64,000 nt of DNA from Lysobacterales bacterium (GCA_026988115.1 JALSLV010000108.1:84790-148789); one strand, 5' to 3'. Positions 50,838 through 58,441 are shown, counted from the stretch's first letter. Made by a program: numbers and translations. Notes: generated from the letters alone by a model not told the origin.

Positions 50838-51087
50838 TTAAATCTTCCATTAAATCATTAATGCTGTCGTATGATTTTAAGTTGCCTTTTCTTGCCTCCT
50901 TCATAGCTGCTATTGTTGCAGCATTTGGTATTAATGGTTCAAAGGGCAATTTTTTTTCTCTGGCCACACGTGTTAACATCAGTCTCATGGCTTCAGAAAC
51001 TGATAAACCCATACTTGCCAATACAATTGTTGCCTCTTCTTTAATGTCTTCATCTATTCTTGCGCGTACTACTGCATTTGCTGTCAT
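50824..51087 (-). CDS. dinJ: DinJ/RelB-family antitoxin
   Basis: An 87-residue antitoxin. The N-terminal ribbon-helix-helix part reads NAVVRARIDEDIKEEATIVL, then MGLSVSEAMRLMLTRVA, typical of DinJ. The C-terminal tail wraps the toxin. It is the first gene of the pair and is preceded by a promoter with an embedded palindrome. Confidence 0.88.
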   Translation of the reverse strand: MTANAVVRARIDEDIKEEATIVLASMGLSVSEAMRLMLTRVAREKKLPFEPLIPNAATIAAMKEARKGNLKSYDSINDLMEDLSAED

Positions 51088-51104
51088 AATTAATCCTCAA
51101 TAAT

Positions 51105-51142
51105 TGTAGCTACATTGTAGCTCAATAATCAAATATTGTAAA
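51105..51142 (-). promoter_or_regulatory. Promoter and operator of dinJ-yafQ
   Basis: The minus strand reads TTTACA (51137-51142), a 17-base spacer, then TACAAT (51114-51119). A perfect palindrome TGTAGCTACA (51105-51114) and a half-copy TTGTAGCTC overlap and follow the -10. This is the expected arrangement for autoregulation by the ribbon-helix-helix antitoxin. Confidence 0.6.
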
Positions 51143-51988
51143 GACTATAAGAATCAATAGAGCCAAAGAACAAAGAAGTGCAAAAAGGGATCAATTCGTT
51201 TAACTTTAAAGGGGTCGGCACCCTTTTGGGTTCAACTTTAAGAGGTCAGCACCGAATGGCTCTAAGTTAAGGATTCTTAACATGGTTTTGATTTTTTATA
51301 AAACTGCTAAATATCTAGGTTTCATGCGGTTTTCAAGTATGCAAAAGCGGCTTAACTTAGCAGCATTCGGGTCAGCACCCTTTTTCTTATTGTCTTCAAT
51401 CACTTATAGAAATTTACCCTGTTGCGATTTTATGAGCCGTGTAAGGTTTAATTTATTAGAATTAACCACTTTTCCAATAATACTTTCTATTTAAAACATA
51501 AAAGCGCAGGGCTGAAGCCCAGAACCCAAGATAATTGACAACTTAAGAACAAAATCAAAAGCGAAAGCTTACCATGAAGGATATGAAGTTAATGAAGGAA
51601 AAATCTCTGTGTCACTCTGCGGCTCTCTGCGAATCTCTGTGTTCCTTTCTTTTTATCAGCAACTTAAGAGCAAGATCAAAAACTGTGTTCCTTAGCTGTT
51701 TTAAATAAAACCACGGTTCCCTTAGAGGTTGCCACGTCGTTCCTCCTCGCAATGACGACGCCTTTTTTTATCCTTTGCGTCTTCTTTATGATCTTTGTGT
51801 TACCGCATGGATCATTCTTTAACCTCTTTTATTTTTATCAAGGGTACACACAATAGCATAAGCAAAATATCTTGAGTGCGTTTGCTGCCAGGTCACTTGA
51901 CTTACTTCCAGCCCAATTTCCTGACAGCTTTGTTAGTATTCACTTTTAAAGACATTTTCTCATTGACTTATCTGCGGAAACTTCTTTT
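51143..51988. repeat. Gene-free stretch made of short dispersed repeats
   Basis: I find no credible gene. The stretch holds GGGGTCGGCACCC/GGTCAGCACC repeats (51202-51226, 51234-51256, 51369-51385), an AACAATACTTTCT-like piece (51471-51489), a GGGCTGAAGCCC hairpin (about 51509-51520), a 21-nt direct repeat (51540-51560 and 51661-51681), CTCTGCG/CTCTGTGTTCC phrases (51603-51645), and a TCGTTCCTCCTCGCAATGAC-type repeat (51728-51757). Confidence 0.6.
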
Positions 51989-52378
51989 CTATTCAAAGCC
52001 ATTGTTATAAATTAAATCTACAAATGGGTAATAAATACCGAGTGAATTAATTTCAACAAGGTTACGACCTCCCCATACCATCATTTCAGAGCCTGTCCAA
52101 ATAGCTGTGTGATAATATCGACTTTCTGGACTGTTGATCATATTCATTAATTTCCAACTATTAGTATTGGGGTCGTATCGTCCTCCAGTATTGATTATGC
52201 CACTGTCATCAAAACCTCCCCAAACAATCATTTGATTGTTGACAGTATCCCAAGTCGCTGTATGAAAATCTCTAGCAGTAGCTATATTGCTGTCGATACT
52301 GGTTGCTTGCCAACTATCTGTGCTAGGGTTGTAGCGGCTACCTGTATTTGTTCTGGCACCATCATTGCCTCCCCAATT
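51989..52378 (-). pseudogene. C-terminal remnant of a kelch-like secreted protein
   Basis: An open frame of 129 residues without a start codon near its 5' end. It contains repeated kelch-type units (RYNPSTDSWQATS, FHTATWDTVNNQMIVWGG, RYDPNTNSWKLMN, YYHTAIWTGSEMMVWGG) and ends LIYNNGFE. The frame is cut at 52379 by the GGGGTCAGCACCC repeat, which also supplies the stop codon of the upstream antitoxin. The first part of the gene is missing, so it is probably inactive. Confidence 0.75.
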
Positions 52379-52399
52379 TTAAGGGGTCAGCACCCTTTT
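52379..52399. repeat. GGGGTCAGCACCC repeat
   Basis: One of at least four copies in this region (others at 51202-51226, 51234-51256, 51369-51385). This copy forms the last codons of the antitoxin (KRVLTP and stop) and marks the cut end of the kelch remnant. Such short repeats often accompany REP-associated tyrosine transposases; no transposase is present in the window. Confidence 0.6.
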
Positions 52400-52618
52400 A
52401 GCTCCAAATGCCTTGTCAAGTTTATCCAATAACTCTAGGCCTCTTTTTTTATCGCCTTTTAAGGCAAGTGTTTTAAATCTAATTTCACTGTCAAATTCTG
52501 CTAGTGCTTGTGTTGACAGTTCTTCCATCAGCTTGTTTACACTAATTTTTTTGTGTTTAGCCAGTGATTTTAATCTGCTGTGTTTGTCATCGGGTATTCT
52601 TAATGTAAGTGTTGCCAT
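52379..52618 (-). CDS. Ribbon-helix-helix antitoxin of a PIN toxin pair
   Basis: A 79-residue protein starting MATLTLRIPDDKHSRLKSLA, then HKKISVNKLMEELSTQAL, a ribbon-helix-helix DNA-binding domain. The acidic/basic C-terminal part probably contacts the toxin. The last residues (KRVLTP) are encoded by a dispersed repeat, so the native tail may have been replaced. It lies 5 nt after the toxin gene, toxin first. Confidence 0.75.
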   Translation of the reverse strand: MATLTLRIPDDKHSRLKSLAKHKKISVNKLMEELSTQALAEFDSEIRFKTLALKGDKKRGLELLDKLDKAFGAKRVLTP

Positions 52619-52623
52619 TTTAT

Positions 52624-53046
52624 TTACCTTTTTAATAATATTTCTGGTGTGACTATTTTTAATTCAGGGAAACTAATTTCTGAATTGTTAAAGTCTCTGG
52701 TGTTGTTGGTTATTATCATTGTAGCATTACCTGCAATCGCTAATTCAATCACAAAATTATCACTTTCATCAATTAAATTGGGTCGCCAAAGGTAATGTAT
52801 TGAAACCCATCGAGAGATGCTATAAAGGGCATTAAGTAAGTCTTGGATTTCATCCCGTGTCAATGGGCATATGTCAGTAATGTTTTGCCTTTTGCTTACG
52901 TCTTGGTATTCTGAATACAATGCATTACTAATAATAGGCTGTAAATGGCCTTTTAGACATCTTCTTATCACCTCTCTACTTGGGCCTTTTTCACCTATTA
53001 AAGCACTAATTATAACGCTAGTATCTATTACAACGATATTATTCAT
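52624..53046 (-). CDS. PIN-domain ribonuclease toxin
   Basis: A 140-residue PIN protein of the putative toxin-antitoxin PIN family. The fold begins MNNIVVIDTSVIISALIGEK (first acidic residue in VIDTSV), with later acidic positions in DESDNFVIELAIAGNA and the TNNTRDF end. I start it at the ATG at 53046; the upstream TTG lacks a ribosome site. Target RNA unknown. The promoter lies so close that the mRNA may be leaderless. Confidence 0.8.
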   Translation of the reverse strand: MNNIVVIDTSVIISALIGEKGPSREVIRRCLKGHLQPIISNALYSEYQDVSKRQNITDICPLTRDEIQDLLNALYSISRWVSIHYLWRPNLIDESDNFVIELAIAGNATMIITNNTRDFNNSEISFPELKIVTPEILLKR

Positions 53047-53052
53047 AAACAA

Positions 53053-53082
53053 ATGATAGCATATATGCTACCATAATATCAA
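53053..53082 (-). promoter_or_regulatory. Promoter and palindromic operator of the PIN toxin operon
   Basis: The minus strand reads TTGATA (53077-53082), 18 bases, then TATCAT (53053-53058). A perfect 14-nt palindrome TAGCATATATGCTA (53057-53070) lies in the spacer, a good site for repression by the ribbon-helix-helix antitoxin. The -10 is only 6 nt from the ATG. Confidence 0.65.
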
Positions 53083-53616
53083 GTGGTTATTACCAAAATA
53101 AAAAATGGGGGTCAAATGGATCAAATTGCTTTCCTAACAATACTTTTTGATAAAGAACAAACCTTCAAAAATTCAATACAAGAGCTTGATACCATTGTGT
53201 CTAAAATGGAATAGGATGAGTTGAGCCTTAATGAATCTTTGAAGCTTTTTGAGAAGCATCAGACCTAAGAGTAAATCAGATACTTTATTAACAGTCTTAA
53301 CAATTTTTGACTCAATTTTAGAAGTATAGTCGTAACCATATTCCAAATTTTACTTAACTAAATTCCAATATTTACACTAGTTAACTCCAACAATTACGTT
53401 TAATAACTCCAAAACTTACATTTTGTGATTCTATTATGTACCAGAATACTTTAGTAATATGGTGGAGAATTATACTTTTTATACCCTTTGCGATAGTTTG
53501 CAAATTACATTATTCATATGAAATACGTGATTTATTTCACTTTTAACCCATGTTTTTCGTGATTGTCAGTTTGCATCCCTGTATTATTAAGCCTAATATA
53601 TAAAGTCTAATTAATT
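53083..53616. other. Gene-poor spacer with repeat and pseudogene
   Basis: It contains a G-run/GTCAA...AACAATACTTT repeat (53107-53147), then a decayed xseB copy (53158-53255). The remaining 360 nt before the ATPase gene is AT-rich; I saw no convincing promoter or hairpin in it. Confidence 0.5.
53158..53255 (+). pseudogene. Decayed partial copy of xseB
   Basis: This stretch matches 55055-55152 of the intact xseB at about 76 of 98 bases without gaps. Translated, it gives QTFKNSIQELDTIVSKME, an in-frame TAG, then DELSLNESLKLFEK, against KTFEKSVQELDGIVSKME and GELSLDESLKLFEK in the real protein. It has no start codon and loses similarity on both sides. It is a relic, not a functional gene. Confidence 0.85.
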
Positions 53617-54957
53617 ATGAAACGAGATATATCTATAGAGTTACTTAAATGGAAAGAGTCGGATAGACGTAAACCGTTAATATTGAGAGGCGCTCGGCAA
53701 GTCGGTAAAACGTGGAGTTTACAATCATTTGGAGTGGAGCATTATCAAAATACTGCTTATTTGAACTTTGAAGAAATGCCTTTAGCTTCTAAATTATTTA
53801 AAAACGATTTGAACCCACATCGAATTATTCTTGAGATTGGTTTAATGTTAGATATCGATATTTTACCTAATGACACTTTAATCATTTTTGACGAGATTCA
53901 GGCTTGCCCCGAGGCTTTAAATAGTTTGAAGTATTTTCATGAAAACGCTAATGATTATCATCTTGTTAGCGCAGGTTCTCTTTTAGGTATTAAACTTAAC
54001 AAGTTAAATAGCTTTCCAGTTGGTAAAGTTAACTTTTTAGACCTATTTCCTATGAGTTTTTGTGAATTTTTAGATGCAATTGGCAAACATAAGTTAAGGC
54101 ATTATATTGATAATGTAAATTTTGAAGTTGAAAACTTAGCAATAATTCCTGAACCTATACATCAACAACTGGTTGATTTGTTGAAAAATTATACATTTAT
54201 TGGGGGCATGCCTGAGGTTGTTAAACATTTCTGTTCTAGCAAAAATCTTCGATCAGTCAGAGCTATTCAAAAGGAAATATTAGATGCTTATTTATTGGAT
54301 TTTTCAAAACATGTTGTGGCGCATGAAGTAATGAAAATAACAACAATTTGGAATCAAATTCATAGCCAGTTAGCAAAAGAAAATAAAAAATTCATCTTCT
54401 CTGCAATAAAGAAAAGTGCTAGAGGTCGTGAATATGAGAGTGCTATTATGTGGTTGGAGGATGCTGGCTTAGTTTATAAATCAACTAATGTTACCACTGC
54501 TAAAATCCCTATTGATGCATACTCTCATGCGAATGTATTTAAAGTGTTTTTATTAGATGTTGGTTTGTTAGGAGCAATGTCTAATTTACCTGTTGGTATC
54601 TTAGTTGAAGACAAAAGGCTATTTACAGAATTTAAAGGGGCTTTCATTGAAAATTTGATTGCTACATTTTTAGCTCCAATGAATAACAAAAAATTATTTT
54701 ATTGGACAAGTAAAAATCAAGCGGAAGTTGACTTTATTATCCCTTATGAATTAGATATTTATCCTTTAGAGGTTAAAGCGGGGATATCAAAAAAGAAAAA
54801 AAGTTTGTTAGTTTATGATGATAAATTTAATCCACCATTACTGGCAAGAACAACATTAAGAAATCTTCGTAAAGATGGAAATATTGTGAATATTCCCTTA
54901 TATTTAATGCATCGATTTTATGATATTGTTGATAACAGACCTTTGCAAAACTCTTGA
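53617..54957 (+). CDS. AAA-type ATPase with DUF4143 domain
   Basis: A 446-residue protein of the widespread ATPase-DUF4143 family. Walker A is LILRGARQVGKTWSL (residues 21-35), Walker B is LIIFDEIQACPEAL, and an arginine-rich sensor-like strand follows (HLVSAGSLLGI). The C-terminal nuclease-like DUF4143 has ENLIATFLAPMNNKKLFYWT, then NQAEVDFIIPYELDIYPLEV and K. Its role is not established. It sits alone between the xseB relic and xseB and is likely an acquired gene. Confidence 0.85.
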   Translation: MKRDISIELLKWKESDRRKPLILRGARQVGKTWSLQSFGVEHYQNTAYLNFEEMPLASKLFKNDLNPHRIILEIGLMLDIDILPNDTLIIFDEIQACPEALNSLKYFHENANDYHLVSAGSLLGIKLNKLNSFPVGKVNFLDLFPMSFCEFLDAIGKHKLRHYIDNVNFEVENLAIIPEPIHQQLVDLLKNYTFIGGMPEVVKHFCSSKNLRSVRAIQKEILDAYLLDFSKHVVAHEVMKITTIWNQIHSQLAKENKKFIFSAIKKSARGREYESAIMWLEDAGLVYKSTNVTTAKIPIDAYSHANVFKVFLLDVGLLGAMSNLPVGILVEDKRLFTEFKGAFIENLIATFLAPMNNKKLFYWTSKNQAEVDFIIPYELDIYPLEVKAGISKKKKSLLVYDDKFNPPLLARTTLRNLRKDGNIVNIPLYLMHRFYDIVDNRPLQNS

Positions 54958-54982
54958 TAATTTATTTATTGTTATTAGCTCA

Positions 54983-55012
54983 TTGTTAACTGTTTTTATT
55001 ATCTGTTAAAAT
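54983..55012 (+). promoter_or_regulatory. Probable promoter of xseB-ispA
   Basis: TTGTTA (54983-54988), an 18-base spacer and TAAAAT (55007-55012) lie 31 nt ahead of the xseB ATG. The spacing is acceptable and the boxes are moderately good. It is the only clear candidate in this spacer. Confidence 0.5.
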
Positions 55013-55042
55013 ACCAACTATAAAATAATTATCGGAAAAATC

Positions 55043-55243
55043 ATGAGCAACAGCAAAACATTCGAAAAATCCGTTCAAGAGCTTGATGGCATTGTATCAA
55101 AAATGGAATCCGGAGAGTTGAGTCTTGATGAATCCTTAAAACTCTTTGAAAAAGGAGTTAAATTAACGCGCGAGTGCCAAAAAAGTTTGGCTGATGCTGA
55201 GGCTAAGATTGAAAAACTTATGTCAGGCATTAAAGCGGATTAA
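55043..55243 (+). CDS. xseB: Exodeoxyribonuclease VII small subunit
   Basis: A 66-residue helical protein that joins XseA to form exonuclease VII. It reads KTFEKSVQELDGIVSKMESG, then ELSLDESLKLFEKGVKLTRE, CQKSLADAEAKI, the full family pattern. Length is normal (about 60-80). It is followed by ispA after 51 nt, as in E. coli, where dxs comes next; dxs is absent here. Confidence 0.96.
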   Translation: MSNSKTFEKSVQELDGIVSKMESGELSLDESLKLFEKGVKLTRECQKSLADAEAKIEKLMSGIKAD

Positions 55244-55294
55244 TTGCAAAACGTTTAACCTTCTTATTCCACCACGCACAAAACAACCACACAC

Positions 55295-56197
55295 ATGGAC
55301 AATAAAGGCTTCAACAACAAAAACAAGCATTACCAAAAACGCATAAATAAATTTCTTGCAGATTTTATAGCGAAAAACTACGCAGAATCCAACCGTTTGA
55401 TTGATGCCATGAGTTATTCGTTATTATCGGGTGGTAAACGTATTCGTCCTCTTTTGAGTTATGCAACCGCTGAGGCTTTGGGTATGGATATAAAACGTGC
55501 AGATTATATTGCAGCCAGTGTTGAGATGATTCATGCTTATTCTTTGATTCACGATGATTTGCCTGCTATGGATGATGACAATGTGCGCCGTGGCAAGGCG
55601 ACATGCCACGTCAAGTTTGACGAGGCGACCGCTATTTTGGCGGGGGATGCCTTGCAAGCGATGGCATTTGAAGTCTTGAGTCTTGCCGAGGTCAACTCAG
55701 GTATTGTGGTTAAATTGATTCGCAAACTCAGCTTTTCCTGTGGTGCTTATGGCATGGCAGGTGGTCAGTCTCTGGATTTAGAGTCTGAAAACAAAGAGTT
55801 AAACAAACAACAAATGGACACAATTCATTTATTAAAAACAGGGGCTTTAATTGCGGCTTCTGTTGAGATGATTGGTTTGTTGTATGCTCAAGATAAAACC
55901 AAAAAATCTGAGCGCATAAACAAGGCTTTGGGCGATTATGCTTATAACTTTGGCATGGCTTTTCAAATCATTGACGATGTGCTTGATGTCATTGGTGATG
56001 AAGAGATGATTGGCAAACCCATTGGCTCGGATGAATCCAACAACAAATCCACCTATCCTTCGCTGATGGGATTGGATGCCTCACAACAAGCGGCACTTAA
56101 TCATTCAAAAAAAGCAGTTGAAGCATTGCAATATTTACCTGGCGATAGCAGTTATTTAAAGTTTTTAGCTGAGTACCTTATTTCTCGTCAGAGTTAG
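55295..56197 (+). CDS. ispA: Farnesyl diphosphate synthase (polyprenyl synthetase family)
   Basis: A 300-residue prenyltransferase that extends isopentenyl diphosphate to farnesyl diphosphate, the precursor of undecaprenyl carriers and quinones. The first aspartate-rich motif is YSLIHDDLPAMDDDNVRRGK (near residue 90), and the second is FQIIDDVLDVIGDEEMIGK. GGKRIRPLL is also visible. Length equals E. coli IspA (299). It converges on the TonB-like gene with a 4-nt gap. Confidence 0.94.
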   Translation: MDNKGFNNKNKHYQKRINKFLADFIAKNYAESNRLIDAMSYSLLSGGKRIRPLLSYATAEALGMDIKRADYIAASVEMIHAYSLIHDDLPAMDDDNVRRGKATCHVKFDEATAILAGDALQAMAFEVLSLAEVNSGIVVKLIRKLSFSCGAYGMAGGQSLDLESENKELNKQQMDTIHLLKTGALIAASVEMIGLLYAQDKTKKSERINKALGDYAYNFGMAFQIIDDVLDVIGDEEMIGKPIGSDESNNKSTYPSLMGLDASQQAALNHSKKAVEALQYLPGDSSYLKFLAEYLISRQS

Positions 56198-56201
56198 GCA
56201 T

Positions 56202-56897
56202 TTATTTCCAACCACAAGCAGTAATAACGATTGCAACTGAGGCACACTGGATTTTTGTACCAAACCTTGTAGTAAACGTTTTTTTGTAAGTAATTTTGTC
56301 CATAAATCTCTCGACACTGCCTTCGATGCCTTCTGCGTAAAAGTTCATTTCGTATTCGGGTTTATCGACTTCTTCATTGATAAGTTTAAACTCTTTAAAC
56401 ATTTGTGCTTGTTCAACACTTTTATAGACAAAGTCTTCTTCATGACCTGTTTTGGCTTGAAATTCTTTGCCTAATTTTACCGTGTTTTGTCGGTTTTTTA
56501 TGGTGTTCAATAAAACCGCTGTCGATGGCAATTCGATAGGTTTGACTTCACTTTGTTTTGGCTTTTGCTTTTGAGGTGTGGACTTTACGATTTTAATTTC
56601 AGTTTTTATGCGTTTGTTTGGTGCTTCTTTTTTAAAAGAAACTTCTTTTTGTTTTGTTAATGGCTTCATGGGTGCTTTTTGAACTGGTTTTTTCTCTTTT
56701 TGTACGGGCTTTGTTTTCAAGACTGGAGTGGCTTTAGTTAATTCCAACGCAATTAATTTTTGTTGCTTTTGCTGAACATACAGTTGAACAGGCACCATCA
56801 ACAACAAAACCAACAAACAAACAGAAACCAAAAAAGTAATAAAATTCCTTTTAGATTGACTGTGGTTGATTAAATAATAATCGCTAGTTGTGTGCAT
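56202..56897 (-). CDS. TonB-like single-pass membrane protein of unknown function
   Basis: A 231-residue protein with one transmembrane segment at about residues 20-42 (FITFLVSVCLLVLLLMVPVQ), then a long Lys/Pro/Thr-rich linker (residues 50-125), and a 90-residue C-terminal domain ending VAIVITACGWK. The layout resembles TonB/TolA, but I do not recognise a TonB C-terminal fold. No ExbB/ExbD partner is nearby. The start is the ATG at 56897; the longer frame adds seven residues without a better site. Confidence 0.6.
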   Translation of the reverse strand: MHTTSDYYLINHSQSKRNFITFLVSVCLLVLLLMVPVQLYVQQKQQKLIALELTKATPVLKTKPVQKEKKPVQKAPMKPLTKQKEVSFKKEAPNKRIKTEIKIVKSTPQKQKPKQSEVKPIELPSTAVLLNTIKNRQNTVKLGKEFQAKTGHEEDFVYKSVEQAQMFKEFKLINEEVDKPEYEMNFYAEGIEGSVERFMDKITYKKTFTTRFGTKIQCASVAIVITACGWK

Positions 56898-57010
56898 AGT
56901 TACCAAAATATTTCCCAATCGGTATTGTATCTATTGCGCGTTAATTTAGAGTTAAATGGTTCAAACATTTTCTGTTATACTACATTTAATTATCAATTGA
57001 CACAGTCACT

Positions 57011-57460
57011 ATGAACAATTTTCACCTCGCACAAATCAATATCGCCCAAGCCCAAGATGAAATGGATACCGCTGTTATGCAGGGCTTTGTTAATCGTTTA
57101 GAGGAAATCAACGCTTTAGCCGATGATGCCGATGGTTTTATTTGGCGGCCGCAATCTGAACAAGGCGATTCAACAGCCATTCGTGTGTTTGACGACCCAT
57201 TATTATTGGTCAACATGAGCATTTGGGAAGACATAGCCTCACTCAAAAATTTTGTTTACCGTACCGCACATGTGGAACTTATTCAAGACCGCGAGGCTTG
57301 GTTTAACAAAATCGCACAAAAACACCAAGCCCTGTGGTGGGTTCCTGCAGGTCACATCCCCACAGTCGAAGAAGGCAAAGAACGCTTGGATTATTTACGC
57401 GAACACGGTCCAAGTGCTCATGCTTTTATCTTTGCTAAATCGTTTGAGGCTCAATCATGA
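57011..57460 (+). CDS. DUF3291 protein (dimeric alpha/beta-barrel type)
   Basis: A 149-residue cytosolic protein of the DUF3291 family, related to antibiotic-biosynthesis-monooxygenase-like folds. It has HLAQINIAQAQDEMDTAVMQ, FIWRPQ, LVNMSIWEDIASLKNFVYRT and the signature WWVPAGHIPTVEEGKERLDY. No enzymatic activity is established. Its stop overlaps the start of the next, secreted protein as ATGA. Confidence 0.85.
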   Translation: MNNFHLAQINIAQAQDEMDTAVMQGFVNRLEEINALADDADGFIWRPQSEQGDSTAIRVFDDPLLLVNMSIWEDIASLKNFVYRTAHVELIQDREAWFNKIAQKHQALWWVPAGHIPTVEEGKERLDYLREHGPSAHAFIFAKSFEAQS

Positions 57461-58368
57461 AAAAATTTATTTTGTTTTTATTGAGCCTAAGCTTTTCTTC
57501 ATTAGCCACAGATGTACGCCTTTACACCTTTGGTCATAGTCTAATTGATCACCGACCTCCCGCCATTCCTACACCCAGTGATGAAACCACGATTTTACAT
57601 TGGATTAATGACATTGCTTTATTTGCTGGACACACATTTGCAACAGGTGGTCAGTATGGTTTTTTAACCACACACGATAATTTACCGCCTGCTTCTAATT
57701 GGGGTTATAACAATATTCCTGCGGTTTGGGATGATACCATCCAACCTTTTTCAGCAGCAAACATAAACACCATCTTAATTACCGCTGCGAATTTTATTCA
57801 ATACCAAGGGGTCAATGACCCTCATCCACTTGATGCCACCACAACAGTAATCCAATCCACTAGCACTATATTTGATTGGGTTAACACCCAGCAAAGTGGT
57901 ATAAAATTTTACATTTACGAAAACTGGCCCGAAATGGACTTAACAAATGCCTATCCCCCAACGTTGCCTACTGCCACAGAAGTCAATGATTTCCACCAGC
58001 AAACATTAGGAACATTTCACACATGGTGGTCTGATTACCTCACTCAAATGCATCTGTCTCGCCCAACTCTTGATATTCAAATGATTTCTGTTGGGCCAAT
58101 AATTAGCAAAACAATCACTCAAATTATTCCAGGACAGTTACCTTTTAGTGAAACCTATGAAGACTCCGCACCTCACGGTCGTGCCAGTTTGTATTTTTTA
58201 GCGGGCATGATTACTTACATGGCAATTTATAACGAACAAATTCCTCAAGCTTATATGCCAAGCACCCTTGTACACAGCTCAATAAGAAATAACCTGCCTC
58301 AAATTCGAAACTTAATTTGGAACGAACTTAACCCTTCTGCCCTAGTCTTTGAAAATGGTTTTGAATAA
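57457..58368 (+). CDS. Secreted SGNH-hydrolase-like protein ending in NGFE
   Basis: A 303-residue protein with a signal peptide (residues 1-17, MKKFILFLLSLSFSSLA). It has an SGNH-like order of motifs: YTFGHSLIDH (possible block I serine), ATGGQYGF, ITAANFIQ, and EDSAPHGRASLYFLAGMITY (Asp/His region). The family assignment is tentative. The C-terminus, LVFENGFE, matches the ending of the kelch remnant at 51989. It is probably exported to the periplasm or beyond. Confidence 0.6.
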   Translation: MKKFILFLLSLSFSSLATDVRLYTFGHSLIDHRPPAIPTPSDETTILHWINDIALFAGHTFATGGQYGFLTTHDNLPPASNWGYNNIPAVWDDTIQPFSAANINTILITAANFIQYQGVNDPHPLDATTTVIQSTSTIFDWVNTQQSGIKFYIYENWPEMDLTNAYPPTLPTATEVNDFHQQTLGTFHTWWSDYLTQMHLSRPTLDIQMISVGPIISKTITQIIPGQLPFSETYEDSAPHGRASLYFLAGMITYMAIYNEQIPQAYMPSTLVHSSIRNNLPQIRNLIWNELNPSALVFENGFE

Positions 58369-58389
58369 ATAATCCAACTAAATCCTTCA

Positions 58390-58427
58390 GGTTTTATACA
58401 CTCTTTTGCTGATGCGTGTAAAATAGA
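58390..58427 (+). repeat. 38-nt direct repeat, copy A
   Basis: Identical over 38 nt to 60528-60565 in the same orientation. It starts GGTTTTATACACTCTTTTGC and contains an imperfect TTTTATACAC/GTGTAAAA inverted repeat. This copy lies between the convergent 3' ends of the SGNH-like gene and the peptidase gene. Confidence 0.9.
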
Positions 58428-58441
58428 TTTTCCTTAAAAAA

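Noticed and set aside
51282..51494. A 70-residue open frame in the repeat-rich gap
   Set aside because: It spans two dispersed repeats, has no ribosome site and no recognisable family.
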